From DAITBA01 sp036824005 (GTDB lineage Bacteria; Pseudomonadota; Gammaproteobacteria; Burkholderiales; Rhodocyclaceae), in assembly GCA_036824005.1 (NCBI GenBank), contig DAITBA010000022.1, forward strand, positions 1 through 50,407: a stretch of 50,407 nucleotides of DNA. Direction: 5' to 3'. Shown piece by piece: positions 31,125-40,931 of this stretch. Made by a program: the position numbers and the translations under genes. The notes beneath the pieces are model-generated. The model was given only the letters and a program-made list of their open reading frames with translations, was not told the origin of the DNA and made no database searches. Positions within the stretch are counted from its first letter, which is position 1, and each line of letters starts with the position of its first letter.

Positions 31125-33431
31125 ATGAATCGAAGAAATGCCGCACTCCTTTTGTCCTCGTTGCTGGGCGCCGGCTGCGCTAGCATGGCGCCCGAGCCCG
31201 GATCGCGTATCGGTGGCGATGTGGCACGGCAAGCCTCTGCGGGACCGCTTGCCATCAGCACCGCGACGGTGCTCACCGACAACGATGCAGCGTTCCAGTC
31301 GAAACTGAAGCTGGTGGAGGGCGCCACCCGTAGCCTGGATCTGGTCTACTACATCTACGGCGACGACTACAGTTCGTCCGTGCTGTCGCAGGCGCTGATT
31401 GCCGCGGCACGGCGGGGCGTACACGTGCGGCTGTTGGTGGACTACCACACCAACTACAAGCGTCTGGACCTGTTCACCCTGCTGGAACGGCGCGGGGCCG
31501 AGGGGCCCGGCCGGATCGAGGTGCGCTTCTACAACCGGCCGACGCGCAACCTGGTGCAGGATGCCGCATACATGACGATGGGCTGCGGGCGCAGTCCGCT
31601 GCCGGGGCAGACGACGCCGCCGGCGAGCTGTTCGGCGGAGAAGTTTGCCGCGGTCGACCGCCTGTTCGCCGAGGAGCGCATCGACAGCGAGCCGGCGACG
31701 CTGCGCAATATCTCGAACATTAACACCGGCGGCTCCGGCCTGTTCCTCTCGGGGCTATATTCCAAACGTCCCGACGTCATGGCTCTGGCGATCCAGCGTG
31801 GCCAGCAGCTCGACGTCGAGGCGCTCAAGGCCGGCGCGTCCGGCGGCTCTCCCCAGGATATGGAGAATCTCAAGCGCGTCGGCAAGCTTTACTGGGAGGC
31901 GCGCACCGGCTCGCTATTCCAGCGCCTCGAGGCGCAGGTGCAATTGCTGTTCGTGTCCTCGCTGTACGGCGAGCAGCTCGCGCCGGTGCGCAATACGTTC
32001 TTTGGCGCCCTGCCGGCACAGCGGAAGACCAGCGCCGAGAGCCTGCGCGACTGGGATCATCTCACGGACTTCACCCACCACAAGCTGCTGCTTGCCGATG
32101 GTGCGCTCGTTCAGCTGGGCGGACGCAACGTCGAGGATTCCTACCACATGCGCAGCAATCCTCTGGTGCACAAGTACGTTTTCATGGACACCGATCTGGT
32201 AGCGGCCCTGACCGACGGCGGCGGGCAACTGGCACACAGCTTCGACGACCTGTGGCAGTTCCGCGACATGGTGGCGACGCTGGCCGAAGTGAGGAGCCAT
32301 GCGCCGAACGATTTCGTCGCCAATCTGGAGGCCTACGGTGCGGCGCAGAAGTCCTGCGCCCGGGCAACTGCGGCCGCTGCCCGGGAAAAATGCATCGACG
32401 ATATATTCCGGCGCAGTGCGCGGACGCTGGACGAGCGTGTCGCCCAGCGGGCGAAGGAACTGGACGTGCGGGCAGCCAAGTACCGCAACGAATACAAGCC
32501 TGGCGCGAGCGACGTCACCAGTCCTGCATTTGCCGTCGATGCCGGCGCCGAGTTGTTTTACCTGGAGAATCTTCACTTCAACCGCTCCCTGTCACGCTCG
32601 GAGCGCCGTCGCCTGTATGGCGCCCAGGCCGGGCGCGAAGGCGCCGGCGGCAAGCACATCCACGAGGTCTGGCTGCAAGGCCTGCGCGGCATTTGCGCCG
32701 CAGCCACGAAGGACAGTCCGCAGCAGGTCATCCTCCATAATGCCTACTTCTTCCCACCGGGCAATCTGAGCGCTGCGCTGGCGGAGCTGTGGGACGGTCG
32801 GCAGGATTGCTCCCACGTAACCGTGCGCGTGCTGACCAATTCCATAGAGACCACGGACCTGAGCGTGGTCAATCTGTTCTCACGCCATTCCATCAAGGCC
32901 TTCGTTGAGCACTATCTCGCCCGCTCGGATCCCAAGCGTCGCGCCAGGTTCGAGTATTACGAATACCAGGCGCCGAAGGGCGGGCGCACGTTGTCGCTGC
33001 ACAGCAAGGTATCCGTCTTCGGCGAGGCCGTCGTCATAGGCTCGGCCAACGTCGACGTGCGCAGCTTCATGATGGATAGCAATAACGCCATGCTGGTGCG
33101 TCGTGCGCCGGAGCTCGCCCGCGCCTATCGCGCCCACCTGGAGCGCATGATCGGCGAAGGCAAGGTGCTCGCGGAACGCGGCCAATACTTCGCCCATGCC
33201 TCGCGCGCCCAGATGGTCACCGAAGACCTGGCGACGCTGCGGGCGATGATGGCGCGCTATGGCGTGTCCAAGCGGCTGGATGCGCAGCAGCTTGCCGCCG
33301 TCGAGGCGCGCTTCGTCGAGCTGCTGGACTATTCCTATTCGCTGACTCGGGACGCCATCGACCCTGCCGCCACGCCGGAGCTGCGCCGCGCCGCACAGGA
33401 CAAGCTGAACGAGCTGTTCAAGCCCATCTGA
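31125..33431 (+). CDS. phospholipase D-family lipoprotein
   Basis: A 768-residue protein. The signal sequence ends in the lipobox GAGC, so it is a lipoprotein, probably at the outer membrane or periplasmic face. A PLD superfamily protein has two HKD motifs: the first is complete (H318-H-K320, D325, then GGRN), while the second (H626-S-K628-VSVF-G633, then GSAN) has Gly where Asp is usual. Members include cardiolipin synthases and nucleases or lipases; the length and lipobox are closer to uncharacterised PLD proteins than to ClsA. It stands alone, with AGGAG before the ATG. Confidence 0.88.
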   Translation: MNRRNAALLLSSLLGAGCASMAPEPGSRIGGDVARQASAGPLAISTATVLTDNDAAFQSKLKLVEGATRSLDLVYYIYGDDYSSSVLSQALIAAARRGVHVRLLVDYHTNYKRLDLFTLLERRGAEGPGRIEVRFYNRPTRNLVQDAAYMTMGCGRSPLPGQTTPPASCSAEKFAAVDRLFAEERIDSEPATLRNISNINTGGSGLFLSGLYSKRPDVMALAIQRGQQLDVEALKAGASGGSPQDMENLKRVGKLYWEARTGSLFQRLEAQVQLLFVSSLYGEQLAPVRNTFFGALPAQRKTSAESLRDWDHLTDFTHHKLLLADGALVQLGGRNVEDSYHMRSNPLVHKYVFMDTDLVAALTDGGGQLAHSFDDLWQFRDMVATLAEVRSHAPNDFVANLEAYGAAQKSCARATAAAAREKCIDDIFRRSARTLDERVAQRAKELDVRAAKYRNEYKPGASDVTSPAFAVDAGAELFYLENLHFNRSLSRSERRRLYGAQAGREGAGGKHIHEVWLQGLRGICAAATKDSPQQVILHNAYFFPPGNLSAALAELWDGRQDCSHVTVRVLTNSIETTDLSVVNLFSRHSIKAFVEHYLARSDPKRRARFEYYEYQAPKGGRTLSLHSKVSVFGEAVVIGSANVDVRSFMMDSNNAMLVRRAPELARAYRAHLERMIGEGKVLAERGQYFAHASRAQMVTEDLATLRAMMARYGVSKRLDAQQLAAVEARFVELLDYSYSLTRDAIDPAATPELRRAAQDKLNELFKPI

Positions 33432-33516
33432 CCGGGGAGGCGGATCGGCGTGGCTCACCCGCGGCAGGCTCGGCGCGGGTAAACTGCGCGCTTTTCCCGC
33501 CAGGAAGAACGCGCCC

Positions 33517-34431
33517 ATGTCCCACGGTTCCCAAGGTCCGGTCAAGGCCATTCTGTACGCGCTAGGCGCCAACGGCGGCATCGCCGTGTCGAAGTTTGCC
33601 GCCGCGGCCTGGACCGGTTCCGGTTCGATGCTCGCCGAGGCGATTCACTCCACTGCCGATTGTGCCAATCAGCTGCTGCTGCTGTTGGGCATGAAGCAGG
33701 CAACGCGTCCAGAGACCGACGACCATCCGCTCGGGCATCATCGGGTCGTGTACTTCTGGTCGATGATCGTCGCTCTGCTGCTGTTCTTCATGGGCGGGGC
33801 GTTCTCGGTTTACGAGGGCGTCGAGCGCATGCTGCATCCGCAAGCCATGGAAAATGGCAAGGTGGCGCTGTTGGTGCTGGCGGTGGCAGTGGTGCTGGAG
33901 GCGTTTTCGCTCTGGGGTGCAATGAAGGAGATCCGCAAGGAGGCGGGCGGCAAGCCGTTCCTGCGCTGGTTTCGGGAGACCCGCCAGTCGGAGCTGATGG
34001 TGGTGGCCGGTGAGGACATCGCCGCGCTGGCCGGCTTGGTGATCGCCTTCGCGGCGGTCGCGCTGGCGGTGATCACAGGCAACGCGTTGTTCGATGCGCT
34101 CGGCACCATCGGCGTCGGACTCGTGCTGATGCTGATTGCGGTGGCGATCATGCGCGAGGTGAAAAGCCTGATCGTCGGCGAGTCGGTGGCGCCGGAGACG
34201 CGCGAGGATTTGCGTCGCTTCATCGAGTCGCAGCCGGAGGTCGATTGCGTACTCAATCTGATCACGCTCGCCTGGGGCGAGAAGATGGTTGTCGCGGTGA
34301 AAGCGCGCATGGCGGACTCGGGCACGATCAGCGGCGACGCCTTGATCCACGCCGTCAATGCCGTCGAGGCCCGGCTGCAGGAACGCTTTCCGAGTGCGCG
34401 CTGGGTGTTCTTCGAGCCCGATCTGCGGTGA
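33517..34431 (+). CDS. cation diffusion facilitator (ZnT9-like) transporter
   Basis: A 304-residue membrane protein with the CDF layout of six spans and a cytoplasmic C-terminal domain. TM2 carries HSTAD (metal ligands His and Asp); TM5 has GEDIAALAG, giving Glu-Asp instead of the His-Asp of zinc exporters, as in the ZnT9-like branch. HPLGHHRVVYFWS after TM2 is also typical. Substrate metal unknown; proton-coupled efflux of a divalent cation is inferred. Confidence 0.88.
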   Translation: MSHGSQGPVKAILYALGANGGIAVSKFAAAAWTGSGSMLAEAIHSTADCANQLLLLLGMKQATRPETDDHPLGHHRVVYFWSMIVALLLFFMGGAFSVYEGVERMLHPQAMENGKVALLVLAVAVVLEAFSLWGAMKEIRKEAGGKPFLRWFRETRQSELMVVAGEDIAALAGLVIAFAAVALAVITGNALFDALGTIGVGLVLMLIAVAIMREVKSLIVGESVAPETREDLRRFIESQPEVDCVLNLITLAWGEKMVVAVKARMADSGTISGDALIHAVNAVEARLQERFPSARWVFFEPDLR

Positions 34432-34504
34432 CTTGAAGAAGCGCTTCGGTGGCCCCACATTCGCCCCACGATACCAATAGCAAATTGCAAGAAAGGAGAA
34501 CGCC

Positions 34505-35182
34505 ATGCACCTCAGATTGTTCGCCCTGCTGTCGCTGGTCGCGGCGCTGCTGTCCGGCTGCGGTTACAACCAGATCCAGATCAACGACGAGCAGGTCAAT
34601 GCCGCTTGGTCTGAGGTGCTGAACCAGTACAAGCGCCGCGCCGATCTCATCCCGAATCTGGTCCAGGTGGTACAAGGTTATGCTGCCCACGAGAAAGAGG
34701 TGCTGACGGCGGTGACTAACGCCCGGGCAAATGTCGCCGGCATCAAGGCGACGCCCGAACTGGTAAATGATCCGGCGGCCTTCGCCAAGTTCCAGAAGGC
34801 GCAGAGTGAACTGTCCGGCGCCCTGGCGCGCCTGCTGGTGGTGGCGGAGAACTACCCGCAGCTCAAGGCCGACGCCAACTTCCGCGACCTGCAGGCGCAG
34901 GTCGAAGGCACGGAGAACCGCATCGCCGTGGCCCGCAACCGTTACATCAAGTCGGTGCAGGAATACAACACGACGGTTCGCGTGTTCCCCAACAATCTGA
35001 CGGCCATGATGTTCGGCTACAAAACCAAAGCCAACTTCGCCGTCGAGGACGAGAAGGCGATCTCGACACCGCCGGCGATCAAGTTCGACGCGCCACGCAG
35101 CCAGGCACCGAGCGGCAATGCCCCAGCCGGTGGTGAATCGGTCGCATCCCGGCCGGCGAGCCCGCTTTCGGCAGGCTACTGA
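34505..35182 (+). CDS. lemA: LemA family lipoprotein
   Basis: A 225-residue lipoprotein (signal ends LLSGC). The LemA fold is clear: NAAWSEVLNQYKRRADLIPN, VQGYAAHEKEVLTAVTNARA, LLVVAENYPQLKADANFRDL and TENRIAVARNRYIKSVQEYN. It is a long helical hairpin protein exposed at the cell envelope. The C-terminal 35 residues are Ser/Pro/Ala-rich linker. First gene of an operon with two TPM-domain genes, with AAAGGAG at the start. Confidence 0.93.
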   Translation: MHLRLFALLSLVAALLSGCGYNQIQINDEQVNAAWSEVLNQYKRRADLIPNLVQVVQGYAAHEKEVLTAVTNARANVAGIKATPELVNDPAAFAKFQKAQSELSGALARLLVVAENYPQLKADANFRDLQAQVEGTENRIAVARNRYIKSVQEYNTTVRVFPNNLTAMMFGYKTKANFAVEDEKAISTPPAIKFDAPRSQAPSGNAPAGGESVASRPASPLSAGY

Positions 35183-35189
35183 GCGCAGC

Positions 35190-36146
35190 ATGGGCGCAAG
35201 GCGATGGGCAGTGCCTATGGATGCCCATCGTGACCGCTCGTCCATGTTGATTCCGTGGATATGGGCGGTAGCGCTGATGCTGCTCGCGCTGGCTTGGCCG
35301 CGCGCGGCAGTTGCCCAGGATCTGGTGGCGGTGCCACCGCTTCATGCGCGCGTCACCGATCTGACGGGCACCTTGTCGGCGGAACAGATAAGCACTCTGG
35401 AGCAGCAACTGGCCCAGTTCGAAAAGGACCGCGGTAGCCAGATCGCCATCCTGCTGGTGCCGACGACGCAACCGGAGGCCATCGAACAGTATTCCATCCG
35501 CGTGGCGGAAACGTGGCGCCCCGGGCGCAAGACGTTCGACGACGGCGTGCTGATCATCGTCGCGAAGAACGATCGCAAGCTGCGCATCGAAGTCGGCCGC
35601 GGACTGGAAGGCGCCATACCCGATGCGCTTGCCAAGCGTATCATCGCCGAGACCATCACACCGCGCTTCAAGGCGGGGGACTACTACGGCGGCCTTCGCG
35701 CTGGCGCAGGCAAGATCCAAGGCCTCGTTGCCGGCGAGCAGTTGCCTGCCTCTTCCGCGGCGGACGACCGCGGCGGGCAGAACATCGGCGATCAGTTCGA
35801 GACGCTTCTGGTCGTTGGGCTGGTGGTGGCAACACTTGTTGGGGGCATACTCAGTGCCGCGCTTGGGCGGCTGCTCGGGGGACTGGCGACGGGCGGCGTG
35901 GTGGGCTTCATTGCCATGCTCATCACCGGTTCGCTACTCGCGGCGGCGGTGGCGGCAGTGCTGGTCTTCGTTTTCGTCCTGGCGTTCGCCAGTCGCGGCG
36001 GCGGACTCGGCAGCTCGCGCGGCGGCGGCTGGGGCGGGGGTTGGAGCAGCGGGACGGGCGGCGGCAGCTGGGGCGGCTCGTCCGATAGCGGCTGGAGTGG
36101 CGGCGGCGGTGACTTCGGCGGCGGCGGCGCCTCGGGCGACTGGTAG
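35190..36146 (+). CDS. TPM-domain membrane protein with Gly-rich tail
   Basis: A 318-residue protein. A hydrophobic leader is followed by a periplasmic TPM domain (VTDLTGTLSAEQISTLEQQL, QIAILLVPTTQPEAIEQYSI, FDDGVLIIVAKNDRKLRIEV, GRGLEGAIPDALAKRIIAE), then two or three spans at about 205-275 and a Gly/Ser/Trp-rich tail (GGGWGGGWSSGTGGG). This is the YgcG layout usually encoded after lemA. ATG codons at 35190, 35217 and 35244 are all in frame; the last leaves a tidier signal peptide. Confidence 0.9.
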   Translation: MGARRWAVPMDAHRDRSSMLIPWIWAVALMLLALAWPRAAVAQDLVAVPPLHARVTDLTGTLSAEQISTLEQQLAQFEKDRGSQIAILLVPTTQPEAIEQYSIRVAETWRPGRKTFDDGVLIIVAKNDRKLRIEVGRGLEGAIPDALAKRIIAETITPRFKAGDYYGGLRAGAGKIQGLVAGEQLPASSAADDRGGQNIGDQFETLLVVGLVVATLVGGILSAALGRLLGGLATGGVVGFIAMLITGSLLAAAVAAVLVFVFVLAFASRGGGLGSSRGGGWGGGWSSGTGGGSWGGSSDSGWSGGGGDFGGGGASGDW

Positions 36147-36155
36147 GGAGGCAAG

Positions 36156-36653
36156 GTGCAGATCAAACGTCTCCTCAGGCACCTGATGACCCCGGACTGG
36201 ATGGCGCGACGGGCCTTTCCGCCGGATGTGCTGATCAGCATCGAACGCGCCATAGCCGAGTCCGAGCGTGGCCACGAAGGCGAGTTGCGCTTTGCCGTGG
36301 AGGCCGGACTGCCGATGGCAGCGCTGCTGCGCGACGAAAGCGCACGCGCCCGGGCGATCGAAGCGTTCTCGGCGCTACACGTCTGGGATACCGCGCACGA
36401 CAGCGGCGTACTGATCTACGTCCAGCTTGTGGACCGCAAGATGGAGATCGTTGCCGACCGCGGCATCAATGCCCGGGTCGGACAGGAACAATGGGATGCC
36501 ATCTGCAGGAAAATGGAGCTTGCCTTTCGCGCCGGCGATTTTGCCGCGGGCGCGCTGGCGGCCATCGCCGAGATCAATACGCTGCTGTGCCGGCATTTTC
36601 CGGCCAGCGGCGTCAATCCCAATGAGCTGCCCGATCGTCCCGTGATTCTATGA
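36156..36653 (+). CDS. second TPM-domain protein
   Basis: A 165-residue protein with a TPM domain lacking membrane spans: LISIERAIAESERGHEGELR, AIEAFSALHVWDTAHDSGVL and IYVQLVDRKMEIVADRGINA. A basic N-terminus precedes it. Starts with GTG after GGGAGG, 9 bases past the first TPM gene. Genes of this type sit third in lemA-ygcG operons; likely cytoplasmic or membrane-associated partner. Confidence 0.88.
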   Translation: MQIKRLLRHLMTPDWMARRAFPPDVLISIERAIAESERGHEGELRFAVEAGLPMAALLRDESARARAIEAFSALHVWDTAHDSGVLIYVQLVDRKMEIVADRGINARVGQEQWDAICRKMELAFRAGDFAAGALAAIAEINTLLCRHFPASGVNPNELPDRPVIL

Positions 36654-36707
36654 TATCGCGGCAAGCGCGCACAAATATGCGCACCAGGCGGGCGGCGCCG
36701 CGCTGCC

Positions 36708-37016
36708 TCAGCCGGCCTTGCGCAGGATTCGCCGATTGAGCATGTCGCGCTCGCCAAGGCTGGCATGCTTGAGCGCCGCGCACGCGCCTTCTGGCGCGCG
36801 GCGATAGCGGCGCCGGTCGAGCCGCACACCGACCTGGCGCCAACCCATCAGCACCAGCCAGTCCCAAAGATCGTCGTCGAGATCGGTATCCACCTCCATC
36901 TGCACGTCCTTGCAGACGATGATGGCACCGTACCTCGGCTTCGGTCCCGGGGGCGGAACCCGACGCGATACGCGAATGCGGAAGAGCGTGCGGACGTTAT
37001 CTTTGATCGATGCCAC
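36708..37016 (-). CDS. unknown small basic protein next to ppsR
   Basis: A 102-residue protein starting at GTG 37016, chosen because AAGGAGG lies 9 bases upstream; the open frame extends farther (ATG at 37076) without a ribosome site. The middle (GAIIVCKDVQMEVDTDLDDDLWDWLVLMGW) is acidic and hydrophobic; both ends are very basic. I recognise no family. It lies downstream of ppsR on the same strand, 110 bases apart. Confidence 0.65.
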   Translation of the reverse strand: MASIKDNVRTLFRIRVSRRVPPPGPKPRYGAIIVCKDVQMEVDTDLDDDLWDWLVLMGWRQVGVRLDRRRYRRAPEGACAALKHASLGERDMLNRRILRKAG

Positions 37017-37126
37017 TAATCCGTGCCTCCTTGACCAAAAGGATAGACCAATGACCGGATGCGTCAAGTCGGTCATGTGGATGATTGCCAGCCGACGCGC
37101 GTTTCGCCTTCGGCACCTGACCGATG

Positions 37127-37957
37127 TCAAAACGGATTTGGATTGAGCCGCAGTTCCTGCATGATGGTGGCAGAGATCTCCTCGATCGACTTGGTCGTCG
37201 AGTCGAGCCAGTGGATGCCTTCGCGGCGCATCAGCTTCTGTGCCTGTTCGATCTCGAAGCGGCAATTCTCGACGGAGGCGTAGCGGCTGTCGGGGCGACG
37301 TTCGCGCCGGATCTGGTGCAGGCGCATGGGATCGATCGTCAGCCCGAAGAGCTTGCCCCGGTGTTTGTCCAGGGCGCCTGGCAGCTTGCGCCGCTCGAAG
37401 TCCTCCGGGATAAGCGGATAATTCGCCGCCTTGACGCCGAACTGCATGGCGAGATACAGGCTGGTCGGCGTCTTGCCGCTGCGGGACACGCCGATCAGAA
37501 TAACATCGGCATTACCCAATCCGGCGCTGGATTCGCCGTCGTCGTGGATCAAGGTGAAGTTGATTGCTTCGATGCGCCGCTTGTATTCCAGGCTGTCGGC
37601 GATGCCATGAAAGCGGCCCACGGCATGGGTGGAGCGCACGTTCAGCTCCTGTTCGAGCGGTCCGATGAAGCGCTCGAACAGGTCGAGGAACAACGCGTCT
37701 GCTCGGCGCAGCGTCGCGACGACCTCCACATCCACGAGGGATGTGAACACGATCGGGCGCTGGCCGTCGGCCTGGCGCGCATGATTGAGCTGGAGCAAAC
37801 AATCGCGCGCCTTGGCCACGCTATCCACGAAGGGCACACGCTTTTGCCGAAACTCCACGCCCTGAAATTGGGCGAGCAGGCTGTGCCCGAGGGTCTCGAC
37901 GGTGATTCCGGTGCCGTCGGAGACGAAGAAAACCGTGCGTATCGGGGTCTGGCTCAT
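37127..37957 (-). CDS. ppsR: PEP synthase regulatory protein (kinase/pyrophosphorylase)
   Basis: A 276-residue DUF299 protein that phosphorylates and dephosphorylates PEP synthase to switch it off and on. The sequence shows RTVFFVSDGTGITVETLGHS at the N-terminus, the P-loop GVSRSGKTPTSLYLAMQFG near residue 155, and SVENCRFEIEQAQKLMRREG with WLDSTTKSIEEIS at the end. Full length. It is divergent from its target ppsA, 106 bases away, the standard proteobacterial arrangement. Confidence 0.95.
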   Translation of the reverse strand: MSQTPIRTVFFVSDGTGITVETLGHSLLAQFQGVEFRQKRVPFVDSVAKARDCLLQLNHARQADGQRPIVFTSLVDVEVVATLRRADALFLDLFERFIGPLEQELNVRSTHAVGRFHGIADSLEYKRRIEAINFTLIHDDGESSAGLGNADVILIGVSRSGKTPTSLYLAMQFGVKAANYPLIPEDFERRKLPGALDKHRGKLFGLTIDPMRLHQIRRERRPDSRYASVENCRFEIEQAQKLMRREGIHWLDSTTKSIEEISATIMQELRLNPNPF

Positions 37958-38063
37958 AAACTCGGCTCAAGCCAACAATAAGAAACTCTCAGCGAACAGG
38001 CGTTCGAAAAAGATAAAATAGGACGTCTATGTCATTTGTTCAAACATTGCTGGAAGGATTCCG

Positions 38064-40436
38064 ATGACTCACTACGTTATCAGCTTCGACGAACTGCGCA
38101 TGGGTGATGTCGGCGAAGTAGGCGGCAAGAACGCATCCCTCGGGGAGATGATCAGCCAGCTGGCCGGCGCCGGCGTGCGCGTGCCCGGCGGCTTCGCCAC
38201 CACCTCTGCTGCGTATCGCGATTTTCTCGCCCACCAGGGGCTGGCGGAGCGAATCAATGCGGCATTGGACGCGCTGGACGTGGACGATGTCGAGGCGTTG
38301 GCGCGCACAGGCGCCCTTATCCGGCAGTGGATCGTCGATACGCCGTTTCCGGACAGACTGGAGCAGGAGATCCGGCACCACTACGAAGCGCTCGCTGCCG
38401 ACGGCGCTGCCGGCGCCTCCTTTGCTGTTCGCTCCAGCGCCACTGCCGAGGATCTGCCGGATGCCTCCTTCGCCGGACAGCAGGAAACCTTCCTCAACGT
38501 GCATGGCCTGGAGAATATCATGCATGCGGTGAAGGAGGTCTTCGCATCGCTATACAACGACCGCGCCATCGCCTACCGCGTGCACAAGAACTTCCGCCAT
38601 GCCGATGTCGCCCTCTCGGCAGGCGTGCAGCGCATGGTACGCAGCGACGTCGGCGCCTCGGGTGTGATGTTTACGCTGGACACCGAGTCGGGCTTTCGCG
38701 ATGTCGTGTTCATCACCGCATCGTACGGACTGGGCGAGACGGTCGTGCAGGGGGCCGTCAACCCCGATGAATTCTACGTTCACAAGCCGCTGCTTGCCGC
38801 CGGCAAGCCGGCGCTGATCCGGCGCAGCCTCGGCTCGAAGCTGATCAAGATGGTATTCACGGACGCGCGCCAAGCCGGACGGTCCACCCGCACCGTGGAC
38901 GTGGCGGAGGCCGATCGCCATCGCTATTGCCTGAGCGAAGCGGAGGTGCTGGAGCTTGCCCGCTATGCCGTGACGATCGAGAAGCACTACGGCCGGCCGA
39001 TGGACATCGAATGGGGTAGGGACGGCGCCGACGGCAAAATCTACATCTTGCAGGCGCGTCCGGAAACGGTGAAGTCCCAGGCGGCCGGCAGCGCGGTGGA
39101 GAAGTTTCGCATCAAGCAGCACGGCAAAGTGCTCGTCACGGGCCGGGCCATCGGCCAGAAGATCGGCGTCGGTCCCGTACGCGTGGTCGAAAGCGCCACG
39201 GAGATGAACCGCGTCCAGGCCGGCGACATCCTCGTCACCGACATGACCGACCCGAATTGGGAGCCGGTCATGAAGCGCGCTGCGGCGATCGTCACCAACC
39301 GCGGTGGTCGCACCTGTCATGCGGCCATCATTGCCCGGGAGCTGGGTATTCCGGCCATCGTCGGCTGCGGCAATGCCACGGAAACGCTCACCGAGGACGA
39401 GCAGGTCACCGTCAGCTGTGCCGAGGGTGACACGGGCTACGTTTATCGCGGTCGCCTCGAATACGAGGTGACGCAGCAGGAGCTGGGCGATCTGCCCGAG
39501 CTGCCGGTCAAGATCATGATGAACGTCGGCAATCCCGAGCTGGCGTTCGAGTTCGCCCAGATCCCGAACCGCGGCGTCGGACTGGCGCGGCTGGAATTCG
39601 TCATCAACAACATGATCGGCATTCATCCCAAGGCCGTATTGGAGATGAATCACCTGCCCGCCGGGCTGCGCGCCGAGATCGAGCGCCGCGCCCGGGGGTA
39701 TGCCGATCCCGAGACGTTTTTCGTCGACAAACTCGCCGAAGGCGTCGCCACCATTGCCGCGGCGTTTTATCCGCAGCCGGTAATCGTGCGCCTGTCGGAC
39801 TTCAAGTCCAACGAGTACCGCAAGCTGCTCGGCGGCGAGATCTACGAACCGGAGGAAGAGAACCCCATGCTCGGCTTCCGCGGCGCTTCGCGCTACGTCG
39901 CCCACGATTTCCGCGACTGTTTCGAGCTGGAGTGCCGGGCAATGCGCAAGGTGCGTGACGAGATCGGGCTCGTCAACGTCCAGCTCATGGTACCCTTCGT
40001 GCGCACCGTCAAGGAGGCGCGGGAGGTGGTGGAACTGCTGGCGGCCCACGGATTGCGGCGCGGCGAGAACGGCCTGAAGCTGATCATGATGTGCGAGATT
40101 CCCAGTAATGCGCTGCTGGCCGAGAGCTTCCTGGAGCATTTCGACGGTTTCTCCATCGGCTCCAACGACCTGACCCAGCTCACCCTCGGCCTCGATCGCG
40201 ATTCGGGATTGGTGGCCGGGAGCTTCGACGAGCGCGATCCTGCGGTGAAGACGCTGCTGTCGCTGGCGATCAAGACCTGCTGCCGCCTCGACAAATACAT
40301 CGGCATCTGTGGCCAGGGGCCTTCCGATCATCCGGACTTCGCCGAGTGGCTGATGCAGGAGGGCATCAAGACCATTTCACTCAACCCGGACACCGTGATG
40401 GACACCTGGGTGCGCCTTGCCGGGCAGGCCCATTAG
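38064..40436 (+). CDS. ppsA: phosphoenolpyruvate synthase
   Basis: A 790-residue enzyme making PEP from pyruvate and ATP for gluconeogenesis. In order: the ATP-grasp nucleotide domain (GGKNASLGEMISQL, FAVRSSATAEDLPDASFAGQ), the swivelling phosphohistidine domain with His419 in GGRTCHAAIIARELGIPAIV, and the pyruvate-binding barrel (RVGLARLEFV-like GVGLARLEFVINNMIGIHP, MCEIPSN, IGSNDLTQLTLGLDRDS). A conserved Thr two residues before the His is the target of PpsR. Ribosome site GGAAGGA. Confidence 0.96.
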   Translation: MTHYVISFDELRMGDVGEVGGKNASLGEMISQLAGAGVRVPGGFATTSAAYRDFLAHQGLAERINAALDALDVDDVEALARTGALIRQWIVDTPFPDRLEQEIRHHYEALAADGAAGASFAVRSSATAEDLPDASFAGQQETFLNVHGLENIMHAVKEVFASLYNDRAIAYRVHKNFRHADVALSAGVQRMVRSDVGASGVMFTLDTESGFRDVVFITASYGLGETVVQGAVNPDEFYVHKPLLAAGKPALIRRSLGSKLIKMVFTDARQAGRSTRTVDVAEADRHRYCLSEAEVLELARYAVTIEKHYGRPMDIEWGRDGADGKIYILQARPETVKSQAAGSAVEKFRIKQHGKVLVTGRAIGQKIGVGPVRVVESATEMNRVQAGDILVTDMTDPNWEPVMKRAAAIVTNRGGRTCHAAIIARELGIPAIVGCGNATETLTEDEQVTVSCAEGDTGYVYRGRLEYEVTQQELGDLPELPVKIMMNVGNPELAFEFAQIPNRGVGLARLEFVINNMIGIHPKAVLEMNHLPAGLRAEIERRARGYADPETFFVDKLAEGVATIAAAFYPQPVIVRLSDFKSNEYRKLLGGEIYEPEEENPMLGFRGASRYVAHDFRDCFELECRAMRKVRDEIGLVNVQLMVPFVRTVKEAREVVELLAAHGLRRGENGLKLIMMCEIPSNALLAESFLEHFDGFSIGSNDLTQLTLGLDRDSGLVAGSFDERDPAVKTLLSLAIKTCCRLDKYIGICGQGPSDHPDFAEWLMQEGIKTISLNPDTVMDTWVRLAGQAH

Positions 40437-40475
40437 GACCGGCCGCGTCAGTCGCGGCGCGGTGATCGAGGAGAA

Positions 40476-40922
40476 ATGATGCAGTTTGAATGGTGGCACT
40501 GGGCGGTGTTCGGCATCGCTCTCATCGTGGCTGAGCTGGCCGTGCCGGCCTTCGTGCTGGTGTGGTTCGGCTTGGGCGCCCTGCTCGTGGCGCTGGTCAT
40601 GCTTCTGGTGCAGGATCTCAGCCTGACGACACAGCTCCTGTCGTGGACGATTGCTTCGGTTTTCATGGTTTTCCTCTGGTTTAAGATATTCCGGCCTGGA
40701 CACCACAAGACCCGGGTCGGCATGTCCGATGCCAACGTCGTCGGCGAAGTGGGGATGCTGATCCAGGACGTCGAGCCGTTTCGCAGGGGCAAGGTGCGCT
40801 TTCAGAAACCGTTGGTGGGCGCGGAAGTGTGGGACTGCATCGCCGATGATGCGATCAAGAGCGGCGAGCGGGTGAAGGTGCTGGCCGTCGAGGGAAGTTT
40901 CATCAAAGTCGGAAAGGCATAG
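40476..40922 (+). CDS. NfeD-family membrane protein
   Basis: A 148-residue protein: three or four spans in the first 70 residues (WWHWAVFGIALIVAELAVPA) and a C-terminal OB-fold domain (GEVGMLIQDVEPFRRGKVRF, GERVKVLAVEGSFIKV). NfeD-like proteins work with SPFH proteins in membrane microdomains; here the SPFH gene qmcA follows 9 bases after the stop. Confidence 0.9.
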   Translation: MMQFEWWHWAVFGIALIVAELAVPAFVLVWFGLGALLVALVMLLVQDLSLTTQLLSWTIASVFMVFLWFKIFRPGHHKTRVGMSDANVVGEVGMLIQDVEPFRRGKVRFQKPLVGAEVWDCIADDAIKSGERVKVLAVEGSFIKVGKA

Positions 40923-40931
40923 GGAGAGAAC

